The translations under genes and the position numbers were made by a program. The notes beneath the pieces are model-generated. The model was given only the letters and a program-made list of their open reading frames with translations, did no database searches and was not told the DNA's origin. Of a stretch of 64,000 bases of DNA, positions 31,850 through 42,426 are shown in pieces. Origin of the DNA: Bolinopsis microptera (Eukaryota; Ctenophora; Tentaculata; Lobata; Bolinopsidae); contig NC_087073.1 in the NCBI RefSeq assembly GCF_026151205.1, positions 9,624,411 through 9,688,410 of the forward strand. The letters run 5' to 3'. Within the stretch, counting starts at the first letter, position 1; every line of letters begins with the position of its first letter.

Positions 31850-32760
31850 TCACTTTGACTTACAAACTTGTCGCACATGTGACATGTAGTAGATCGCAGT
31901 TGGAAGGACAGTCAGACAGTAGAAGGTTGCAGTGAGCAGCACTACCATAACCCCCGGCCACTGGAGTCCACCCGGGTCTCTTTCAGTTATTCTCTTTGCT
32001 AGAATCAATACAGCATAATACTGCTCACAATCGTTATTGCTGAAGCGATGATTCCAACCACTCCAATAGTGATGCAGAAGGCAGCGTACTCAAATGATGT
32101 CCAAAGCAGCTCAGAGCAGAAATAGTCGAAGTTGTAAACCAGGAAGCTGAAGTAAACCCCATCTTTATCCTTTATAAGTGCCATCGTTGGGAAGCTCATG
32201 CAGAACATTAGAATAGCGAATGATACCAGATGAGCATCTTTTCTTGAAAAGTGGAGCTCCCTGAATGGAAACATTACAATCAGCAGTTTGGACAAAGCTA
32301 GTGCGCTTAGAAGCAGATTAGCTGCTCCTCCAAAGCTGCACGTAGCGAAGTATCCTAATGAACAGAGAAAGTTCCCAAGAATGTTCCCAATGTCCTCAAC
32401 GAAACTGCACCAGGTAGGATTCTAAATATGGAGATCAGCAAATCAGCCATAGCAATATACTGGATAAATACCACCATGATCTTGTGGAGCCTCACGGCGT
32501 TGTATTTTAAGGACCCTATCAGAATGAGCGTGTCTTCAATCAGGGAGGATACAACGAGGAGGGAGCTGTATGCTGTGAGAACCTGTCTTTCAGATTCGTT
32601 GTGAAATTTCCATACTTTGTGTAGTTGTCGTACTTAATGACTTCATCTCTACACTGGAATCTTATGATAGAACTTAGAGTTAAACAATCACCAACTCGAA
32701 CACGAATTCGAAATGTTAACGATAAATTCACGAATTTTGATTGAGGTTTTGTGCTAAAAT
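31850..32760 (-). pseudogene. Rhodopsin-family (class A) GPCR, frameshifted
   Basis: Reading downwards from 32760: an Asn-rich N-terminus with NYT and NFT glycosylation sites, TM1 (LLVVSSLIEDTLILIGSL), TM2 with the class A Ala-Asp-Leu-Leu (YIAMADLLISIF), then after a frame change WCSFVEDIGNILGNFLCSLG, TM3 (GGAANLLLSALALSKLLI), TM4, TM5 (FCITIGVVGIIASAITIVSS), another frame change, then AKRITERDPGG and TM6 (VMVVLLTATFYCLTVLPTA). Frame changes fall near 32590, 32418 and 32010. A DRY motif is not evident (LSKLLIVMFPF instead) and TM7 is missing. It converges tail-to-tail with the GKAP1-like stop at 31842. Ligand class unknown. Confidence 0.7.
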
Positions 32761-33200
32761 AGAATCGTGAATAAGGAATTTGAGTTCCCGGAACTAAAAA
32801 AAAGTTCCTGGTAACTTATAGTAACTTATACAAAGTTATAGCAAGTTGGGTTTATAATTACGATTATGTGGCTCTATACCCACAAAATCGTATGAAATGT
32901 TTGCTAAAACAGAATCGTGAATAAGGAATTTGAGAGAGTTCCCGGAACTAAAAAAAAGTTCCTGGTAACTTATAGTAACTTATACAAAGTTATAGAAAGT
33001 TGGGTTTAGAATTACGATTTTGTGGCTCTATACCCACAAAATCGTATGAAGTGTTAGCTAAAACAGAATCGTGAATAAGGAATTTGAGAGAGTTCCCGGA
33101 ACTAAAAAAAAGTTCCGGGTAACTTATACAAAGTTATAGAAAGTTGGGTTAGAATTACGATTTTGTGGCTCTATACCCACAAAATCGTATGAAATGTTAG
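32749..33200. repeat. Tandem repeat, about 150-bp unit, three copies, each with foldbacks
   Basis: Units start near 32749, 32900 and 33050 (AGAATCGTGAATAAGGAATTTG). Each contains an ACGATTTTGTGG...CCACAAAATCGT perfect 12-bp stem (diverged in unit 1) and a CCCGGAACT...AGTTCC(T/G)GG stem. The third unit lacks a TATAGTAACT segment. It begins at the N-terminal edge of the GPCR remnant. Confidence 0.9.
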
Positions 33201-33204
33201 CTGA

Positions 33205-34570
33205 GCTCGTATTTACAGTAAGGATGGCAATATGAGCTTTAGATCATAACAGTAACTCGTAGGATTGATGTAGAATGAGGTCATGTACTTTGTACATTAT
33301 TCTTTATGGTGTACGATGTTCTTGGTAGTTTTAGTACCCAAGTCGGCGTGGTAACAATTACCTCGCTAGTAAAGAAACTTACCGATAGAGGAGTAGGTGA
33401 ACTCTACTGGTGGGGACCACAAAGGTACTACTCACCGTAACACTCTGCACCATACCAGCTTCTGCTATTCTTGTAGTGGTGCATTCCTTAGACTTACAAC
33501 TCATACCTTTAGCTTGTATCATGGTTTATCTGAGACTTTCTGAGTCTCTACATTCTTACCATTCTACATTCTACTCTCTTACCATGTACAGTTTCTGGGA
33601 GGCAAGGCTAAACTGAACAACATAACTTTTCGATTGATATCAATAAAAGTGCAATACATAGGTACATGGTCTCTTTATATTCGGGAAATTTTTAATGACG
33701 TAACCAGATTAATACTAATTTTGTGAACAACTTTAAATGATACTTAATAATAATATGTTGTATGTGATGGGAGTATTATTCGACATCGTTTCGGTAAACT
33801 TGCTAAACATTCAGAATATCATATAAATATTATATACATATCCCCCATATCATATATAGCTCTGGATAAATATTGCGGTTTTATTTGGTAGGTATAATGA
33901 AAATCATCCCAAAATCATTCAGTACAATTTGTATTTCAGGGTGGCGCAGTCAAGAAAGTCTCATTCTCCTCCGATACCTAAACTCCAGATGTCCCAATAC
34001 TTCTACATTGTGCTCATCTAACGGCTTTCAATGAACTGTATTGTCGTTTTTATTTTGTCGGTTTCACTGGTGATAATTTGTTAGTTCTCAAAAACTTCCC
34101 TTCGCTAGTTCATTCGTCCCAATCGTTATTTAAAGTTTGAGATCTATGTTTTATATTGATCTTCTGTTTTTATATTTTATCTCCAAACTAATTTATTATT
34201 GCAAATGTATATGATCGTTTACATGGTTGAAAAAGCAAATATAATGATATAAAAATTAAAATAAATAATTAAAAATGAGGATAAATTAATTAATCGAACC
34301 TGTCCATATTTGATACATATTTTGTCTCATGTCACAAAGTCACAAGACCAAATTTGTAATTAGATAACGTCGTGGCGACCGTCCCACATGCTGCCCCCAA
34401 GTGCTGCCCCCACGTGCGGCCACGATGCGGCAGCACGTGGGAATGGGAAGAAGTTGGAGACGTGGTGCAATATTCGATAATCGTACGATGGGAGTCAGGA
34501 TTGGTTGACTGGTTGTGTGCGTGTTTTGATAAAATTTAAGAACTGAGTTTTGGGGTATTTCTCTTTAAAT
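33205..34570. other. No gene recognised
   Basis: AT-rich. A GC-rich foldback (CCCACGTG...CACGTGGG with GCTGCCCCC repeats) lies at about 34390-34442. No convincing exon. Confidence 0.4.
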
Positions 34571-34571
34571 A

Positions 34572-35344
34572 CAGGGTGGGCCAAAAGTCAGTGTGCAAAC
34601 GTTGGGTCTTATACCTCCGCCGTGTTTTATATTTGAGAGCTGTTGCTTTGCAGATGGCATACTGTACTTACTGGTTCGAGGATTCCGTCGTCAAAATTTG
34701 AAAATTCGAATATTTTAGACCACGCCCATTCAATATTAAAACACCTATATTGTTTTCTCTGAACATGCTGAACGCCTAATTTTTTCAGAGACGGTAGATT
34801 ATCAAATGTTGCATATGATCTGAAAACATGAGGCAAAACGGATTAGAAATGACGAAGTTATCAAGCATTTTGTGTATCTCGTTAACAAAATTGACTGGGT
34901 GATTATGTGACACCGTGACACGACACCTTAATTGGGCACCCTTAACAATTCCCATAATGTTTAACGGGGTAGTTAACGGGGTCACCTTATCACGTGATTA
35001 GGTAAACCAATCACCTGATCACACGTAATGAATAAACTCGTTATGCTTCATATCTCGGTCATCTGAGAAGCTACAGTTCTAATTCTTTCAGGACAAACGT
35101 AATTCGAATGGCCAAACACAATTCAATAACATTTAGGCTTAGCTTGATCCGACTATCCTAACAATCAAATAAATGTGAAAATGAACCTCCATTTGGAAAA
35201 AATGAACGCGAATATTTTTCGAGTTGACAAATTCCTCGAACCAGTGGTGGTACTAAGTCATACCAGAAGGAAGTATTTCAATTGGGCACTCAGTGACTGA
35301 GCTATTAAGGCCAACGTTTGCACACTGACTTTTGGCCCACCCTG
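34572..35344. mobile_element. Non-autonomous DNA transposon with 34-bp TIRs and TA target duplication
   Basis: The left end CAGGGTGGGCCAAAAGTCAG continues through TGTGCAAACGTTGG. The right end (35311-35344) is its perfect reverse complement. TA flanks both sides (34570-34571 and 35345-35346). Length 773 bp with no transposase frame. The TA duplication points to the Tc1/mariner superfamily; the exact family is not assigned. Confidence 0.9.
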
Positions 35345-35346
35345 TA

Positions 35347-37412
35347 GTACTAGTAGGTACTGAGTTGTACGTTTAGTCGGGATACTGGATTTTCGAGGGG
35401 AAAATCAATTGAGAAATGGTATCTTATCTAGCGTATAGTTGGCACTAATTTGTCAGACTAATATAAATAAGTGTGTCCGCCGTCCGGTCCTAAGTATGGC
35501 AACAGCAAACAGGAGCCGAATTTGGCTAAACTAAGCCATAGGGCCGATGGGAAAAAATTATACCACAGCTGCGAAAAGCTGGCTTATTAATTTCGAGCTT
35601 TTACTTTAAATCTATCGTAATTTTGAGCTTATATAGCGACCAGTTTTTCGTGTTATATTAAGCATAAAGAATAAAGATAAAGACACGTAAACTAAGCAAT
35701 ACACAATATAAACTCATGCTATTGAATCTAGTGACGTCACTGGAAAAATAAAAACAGCAATATTCTCGTCCCACAGTTTAACCGTGATGTCTGCACATGC
35801 TGCACTGCTGCTTCTGGCGCCTCTCCAAGTCCAAAATGAGCCTGATTTCGAGTCAGATTATGTTGACTTCTCCTGAAACTGTGTCATGTGATTGAGTATG
35901 GGCAGCCACATTAACACTGACTCTTTGGACAATACCGACACGTTAAAATGTATATTGTTCATTAATCAATATTTTGATGGTCCTCTTCTGGATCACGCAA
36001 ACTTGGGAGGTCCAAACTCAAAATAATGTAAATATTATACCATCCTGACGAAGACTGCTTATTTTAGAGTTGCCGGTTGTCCTATAATATGTAGCACACA
36101 TTCGTTATTATTACTATTAGACGTAAATTCATAGAACAATTATCAGGATTTCATGAATAATGAATATGTCTGGGCTCATGACAAAACAATATAATTATAA
36201 TTCAAATTGTTTAGGCTTTAGGGAAAATCTTGTGACTACGAGATTTTCCTAAACACTTCCCATAGAAACATTTTTGAGTCTATTATAAACCTGCACATAT
36301 TACTAATACTATTAGGTGTATTTACAATATAATTCTAAGCGAGGCCACGTCAGTACTGTTTGAATAGTTAGAGAAAGAATAGCATAGTCTGTTTCTCTAC
36401 AGGAATGTTTCGAAGATTATGGTTTTAATCTACAAACTTGAGAAATATAATTATAATATTCGGTAAGAATTAATGCTTTTAATTTATGAAAGATCAAAGA
36501 TGATACCCGCGTATGCCGTATAATATTTTATTTGAAATATTGCGAAGCAACTTGGCTTAAAGTTATAATGTATAACTATAAGACTCAAATCTACAACAAT
36601 AAACAATGTACCTATCAATTTCTTTTTTATGATAAGTCGATTTCTTAGTTCTTGAACAATATATTATTCGGTAAAAATTGCTCTTTGTCGATCAAACTCT
36701 ATTGTGCCAATCTTTCCATCTAGATTGTCAAGCTAATTGTTATCTAAGTATCTAACAGTAGGAGATCTTGTGACATGCCTATGCACTGAGGCCGTATGGT
36801 CACACTCACAGGTCATTATTACCATTCTTTTATCAGCCGTACTGATTCGATTTGTAAGAGGCAGTATCATAAATTAGATATGATTGTAGGAGGTATTGTT
36901 CGACCCGATTCTATCCTGTTCGCGCGCCTTCACAGTTTGACTGTCCACAGTGTTACTGCTACCCATGTGCAACATCAAAAGATACTAAACATCTTTATAC
37001 GTGATCCCAAACATTGCGTGTACAGAAATTGAAAACGACGTTATGCTCATCAAAGTCTTGTACAGTTATAGTAAGCATGATATGTTTTGAGAAGCAGTGC
37101 ACTACATGGTTTAGTTTGACGCTAGTCTCTTCTTGATAACTTGCTGAAAGAGTCTTATAGCTGTTGATGTGTTAGTTTCGTTAGTATGGTTTTTACTAAG
37201 CTGACAATTGATATTCAAAATCGCTTCCGGATTTAGGATTATGTAGGGTTTCTCGCATCGTGCATCGAAACTATTTTATTAGGTTAAAATTTAAGTGCTG
37301 CTCCATGCCTGCGCCTTCAAATTGATTTAAGAGTTGACCTTATATTTACAGTCACAATGGTTTTTATTAACGATGTTTTAGATTGATCTAGTTAGCAGAG
37401 CTGATATTAAGT
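35347..37412. other. No gene recognised
   Basis: AT-rich intergenic sequence. A short stem (TTAGGGAAAATCT...AGATTTTCCTAA) occurs near 36217-36255. One open frame at 36796-37032 has no family features. Confidence 0.4.
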
Positions 37413-39074
37413 ATGCCTGGTGATGTTGAAGTTGACCCAGGTTTTGAACTGTTCAACAAGACTGCGTATCCGAGCTTTGGAGGAGGACCTTCATTGATAC
37501 TTCCCTTGCTCCTTTTTATCGTCCAGGTATTTAGTAATAGTTTTACATGGAACTATATAGGTGCCACTTTAATTGTCGAAATGTTTATATTTTGTGAGCC
37601 TTGAATTGTGTGGTAGACAATTAGTGTGAAAACATAAAAATACCCTGTCGAGAATCGAGATACTAGATAGCTCTTATGTTCATGTTCAGGCTTAAGGGGG
37701 CCGGGGGGGGGTCTTCATCAAAATTATCTCGAAATCGACTTTATAGTTGTTTCTGATAGAGGGGAGTGATATCTATCAGCTGCTTTTGGTTCTATCACTA
37801 TGAAAAATATTGTTCCTAGCCGAAATTATCGCCGGTCTAAGGTCAGCGCTTATTTACCTGGGGACCTCAGCACTCAGGCTATTTAATTATGTTCATAAAC
37901 ATAATAGAGATCCGAATAGATAAGAGATTTTGCGGAATGACAGGCTGAGCGCGGCCCAGTAAGCGCTTATTAGTCTAACTCTATGTAATAAGCGCCATGA
38001 GCTGGCACAGAATTTTTTGTCTCTGATTTTGATAAATTTGGTACCAAAAGGTGCCTCTAAGTGTGAATAATGAAAATTCACCGTGTAGCACGATAACGTC
38101 GAGCTGTATGTGGGCCTTTTGTGCATTGCATCGCAAGAGTGTACAAAGGACGAAAAATGGCTAATTTATTGCTTAAAATGCCTATAACTCCTAACATATT
38201 GAATATTTTGAAATAATAAAAATTTTTGAAAATAATTTTCCTTTAAATCTTAAAAGATTAGTATTAAAAGTTTCGTCTGGATGAGCTGATTACGATGCCA
38301 TAATAATTATGTGATAACAAATGAAAATGTGAAAGTTATAGGCCAAAAACTAAAAATTTGCGCGAAAAAAGCACGCGCGGCGAACAAGCGCCGTGTAGCA
38401 TTTTTAGCGAAAATTGCTACACGGTGGATTTATTTTGTTCACATTTTTAGACAACTTTTGGTACCAAATTTATCGAAATCGGAGAAAAAAAGTTATGTGC
38501 TCGCGCTTGGCGCTTATTACACTGACTATATGTGTAACTGTAATTGTATGGTATTGCGTTGATTCACGATGTCAATCCTTCACATCTCGCCGATCTGCAT
38601 ACGAGAAGCATTATTTGATGCGCGCGCGACCCAGTAGTGCATCGCGCTACAAGGTATTGCGCGAACGATTTTCAATCGCAAATTCTGAAAATCGAGTCTA
38701 AAACTCTATCTTCTCCCACATTTTTTGAGTGATCACCCTGAAACTTTTAGGATATGTTCTAGGGACCATTTAGAAGAGATCAGTCATACAAAATTTTGAG
38801 ATAGGCCTTTAAAAAATTTTTATTCAATTTTGAAAATCTTAGACCTCAAAAAATCGTTAAAAAATTTTGATGAAGACCCCCCCCCCCACCGGCCCCCTTC
38901 ATTCATAATTTGAGACTTGGATGAATTTAATTATGTATTCTGCTTCAGGTTGCATTGCTACTAGTGATGTGTTATAAAAACATAATTGAGGAGAAGGAAA
39001 AAGCGGCGTTGGTACTGCAAGCTTATACGGCTTCGGTGGTCTCAAAACCAAACAACAATACGACCATCGAGTGA
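37413..39074 (+). CDS. Small single-pass membrane protein, two exons
   Basis: Exon 37413-37527 and an exon from about 38949 to the stop near 39074 join in phase 0 (CGTCCAG then GTATTTAG donor; TTCTGCTTCAG acceptor), giving about 79 residues. N-terminus MPGDVEVDPGFELFNKTAYP with one NKT glycosylation site, then one hydrophobic segment formed across the junction (SLILPLLLFIVQ plus VALLLVMCY), then a charged helix (KNIIEEKEKAALVLQAY) and a short tail. The splice rebuilds the membrane span precisely, which supports a real gene. Family unknown; it is the size of a regulatory micro-membrane protein. A foldback transposon fills the intron. Confidence 0.55.
37696..38897. mobile_element. TTAA-associated foldback element, 1.2 kb
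   Basis: Ends are inverted: GGGGGCCGGGGGGGGGTCTT plus CATCAAAATT on the left and its reverse complement on the right. The left flank is TTAA (37692-37695) and the right is TTCA. The arms continue inwards: GGTACCAAATTTATC(A/G)AAATC near 38455 repeats in inverse near 38040, next to inverted GGCGCTTATTACA. The centre holds GCTTAAAATGCCTATAACTC, shared with the 53-kb element. No transposase frame. It sits in the intron of the small membrane protein gene. Confidence 0.75.
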
Positions 39075-39079
39075 GATGC

Positions 39080-40660
39080 GTCCAAAATCTGTGAGAGCGA
39101 TTCACCATCTACTTCAAAACAAAATGAGAAATGGCTTCATGCTGAGGTGAGAACTCAGTGCAAGTGGAGACAAATTCATCCGGAGACTGTATCAATTAAT
39201 TCTAGTTCTGTGGTTGACTATACTCTGACTTAGGGAGGATTCACATAGTACGTCCTAAGGGGGTTTAGGGGGGGGGGGGGGGGGGGGTGGAGAGTTCAAA
39301 ATGCTGACATGACGATAAATTTATTATAAATATAATTTCCACATAATAGCGATTTGAAAAATTTCTGGGAAGAATAGGAGTCTGTAATAATAATATGTGA
39401 ATGGTTCCTCAGTAATAGTACAGTACCGAAGAATACCGAAGATACCCCTAGTCCTTCTTTTTCATATTTGGCTACTGTAAGTTGCACTTGCAGTTACAGT
39501 TGTAAGAATTATGTGCAGTGCCTGATCGAGGCCTAGGTTTGGGGTACTACGTAAATCAGAAGCGTTTTATTTATCAAATTAGATTTGAAATATGTTCGTT
39601 TTATTCTTTTTGAAAGTTTATTCGTTTAAATCTAACGTTTTAGGCTGTCCTTTGACCATGATTTGAAATAATTATAAAGCGGAGCTGAGAGTCTTCTGTA
39701 TGTGTGAACACTGAACATGATTGATTTGACCGATTGTTCTACTTCTACTGATCATTCGGCCAGTACGTGCATTTCGACTGATGTGCACACTTGCAACTGG
39801 TAGTGGTAAGCTGTAATCCTACAGGTACAAACAACTACAAAGCTGCAGATTGTGTTCTGAGGGTCACGTGCCCAGGTTAATTTATCACTGCCCGGTGATC
39901 GTGCTGACATGAGACCACTAAATACAATGAAGCTTTTTATACCATTATCAGCAATAGAGTTGAACCATCGCTCATAGTTCATATCATAGTAATTTAAAGT
40001 TTAAACTCTTTAGTTCATCGTAAGTTAAACTGTAATTCAGTCACAAAAATCAAGGACACAAAATTATGATACAATGGGAACAAATTATTCATAATTGTTA
40101 ACAAAAGATTTAGAATTGTAAACAAAATAATATTGATAATTACATGTATTTGCAAATTACGAAATTAAAAACCCATTCCATTGACAATTGATTACTCACA
40201 TAGTTTGTACTATTGAGTATCTGTATCAATATATTACAAAATATTTTCATTTGGGAAAACGAATTTGTACCTACCTAATAATGTATAAACCAGTGCTCTT
40301 TGGAATACAGAATAGAGAAAGACCGATCAATTAAGTGAGATTGGTACAGGCCGATTTAATGGAGGGTATTCATCACTTTAAAGTTTTCTGCTCCTTTGAA
40401 TCTGATCATAATCACTGCACCAGTACCTGCCATTTCATTTCCATTTTATCTATTCACCATGCTCTTCGACTTTTCCATTAATTATAATGAAGGAGATAAT
40501 ACCCAACTTGAGTAAAATATCACCATTTTAAACATTCTATTCGATTTTGGTTGACAGTGGAACTCTGATACCACAGTATCTAGTACCAGGGACTAAAGGG
40601 TAGTTTGTTTAGGAGTTTTCCTGACAGTAACTGGATGAGGGCCTGATCTGGTAATGATGT
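39080..40660. other. No gene recognised
   Basis: Contains a G-run near 39269-39288. Short frames on both strands lack family features. Confidence 0.4.
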
Positions 40661-40661
40661 T

Positions 40662-42426
40662 AACCAGCGTGGAGGTCATCACTTGTGCCTGAAAATAAAC
40701 ATTTAATAGAAATGGTGTAGAATTATTGTCATGATTTTAAACTCCGCTATTCCGCTATGATTATTTAAATAAGTTCAGTGGGGTCAATGTTGAAATGTTG
40801 AAATGTTGAAATGTTGAATTGTTGAAATGTTGAATTGTTGAAATGTTGAAATGTTGAATTGTTGAAATGTTGAAATGTTGAATTGTTGAAATGTTGAATT
40901 GTTGAAATGTTGATAGTTCAATTTGAATTGTGGTAGTTAGTCGTTCTTGTCTGATCCATAAAATGTTATCAAGTCGTCATGCATACTAGGGCAAAATACC
41001 AAAAATATTGGGAGACAAAGGATAACTTTACCCAGTCTGCTGTTAGCAAAGCTATGAGATCTGACAATCCTGCTTAAACTTGGCAAGTTGTCATTCTCAA
41101 TGCTTGTCTGTTTGGTTGTCACGTTGTCACTGATCTGTCGTCTTATTTTCCTGGTCACAGCTCTAGCTGTTTTTATGTCGTTTAATACCTCCAGTATGTC
41201 TCGTCTTTCTTCTTTGCAAGCTCGCCTCATTCGGACGTGTAAGTAGTCTGTCAACTGTCATTTTTGGTTTTTAAAGGAAAAACCAGTTCAATAACAATTT
41301 ATTCAAGTTCAATCACTTTAATATTGATGCTGATATTTCTCATGGAATAAAAACATATTAGCCATGTGTATGTGCTTGTAGTTTTACTTCAGCGATCAGC
41401 AATTTTTGCATGTTAAATTTTGCATATCAATTAATGTGCTCATAGTGAAGTGTCCTAGAGGCTGCTTGAGAATTTCGTCGCAATCTTATAATCACCTCGC
41501 GTTCCACATCATCCACGTTGGGTTCCTCATACTTGTACAAGCCAGGGTCACTTGAGAAGCTTGTTCTCATATTATCCACACTATCGTCTCCGTCCGCCTC
41601 GTCCTCTTCTTCTTCTTCAATTAGTACCGCGATCCTGGCGTCTTCTCTTTTTTGTCGAGATGTCATTATGTGAAGCTGGATAAGCCTCTTTATCAGTGCT
41701 ATGTCCTCCCCTTTTAGATATGCCTGAAAGTGGAAATTTAGACTAAGTTTCAGAAACATAGTCCTACTGAAGTTTTGGTAAAAATGTTGGAGCAAATCCG
41801 ATTCCTATCAGCAACTGTGATCGTTATTGGTGTCACTGATTACATCGAATTATCGCTTCAGTCTATCATGCTAAGTTGAAGGCATGGTGCAATGCTTTTC
41901 TGCATGGCGCTGGTATGGTGCTGTTAACCATAATACAGTTGTGGAATGTGGTACGGAAGATATAACTACTAAGTAACGGTTAAGGTTTCTTGGGCATGGC
42001 CCATGGGAGATGCTACTGGCTTCTTTGGCAGGTTACCAATAATAATAATAATACCATACAGTAGATCCAAGAAATGGTGATTACAAACGTTCACGCCACT
42101 GGTTCCACTAGAACCAATTTCAGATAGCACCATTTATACCACCCCTCAATTCTTGAGGGGTGGCTTTCGAAATGTGATCAAATTGGTTTTTAGATATATT
42201 GTGCGAGCTGCGGACAAAACTGACGAATAAGTATTAAATAGCGAAGGAAAATATATCAACAAGCATATGTTATGTCAAGCTTTCTGGGTGCTATAAGTGT
42301 ACAACAGTAGTAGCAGAAGGATTTATAGTTATGAAAGGAATAGCAATAACTTACGATCTCCTCAGTGAGGTAAGCTAGCTGATCATTGATGACCTTGAAC
42401 TCCTCCTCCTCATTAGACTGGGTCAT
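40662..42426 (-). CDS. Charged coiled-coil protein, family unclear
   Basis: The start ATG at 42426 lies two bases after a 3' splice site (CTAATTACAG). Exon 42355-42426 (MTQSNEEEEFKVINDQLAYL then TEEI) joins in phase to an exon from 41723 (AYLKGEDIALIKRLIQLH, then an acidic run EEEEEDEADGDD). That exon stops at 41427, giving 122 residues. An alternative use of a GTGATT donor near 41493 would join in phase to a helical exon at about 41040-41254 (RRACKEERRDILEVLNDIKT) and a short last exon at 40662-40688. The LAYLTEEI...LKGEDIALIKRL part weakly recalls the FAM167 family, but I do not claim it. No membrane segment. Confidence 0.45.
40786..40915. repeat. 9-bp minisatellite (AAATGTTG / AATTGTTG)
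   Basis: About 14 copies of a 9-base unit GAAATGTTG alternating with GAATTGTTG variants. Confidence 0.9.
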
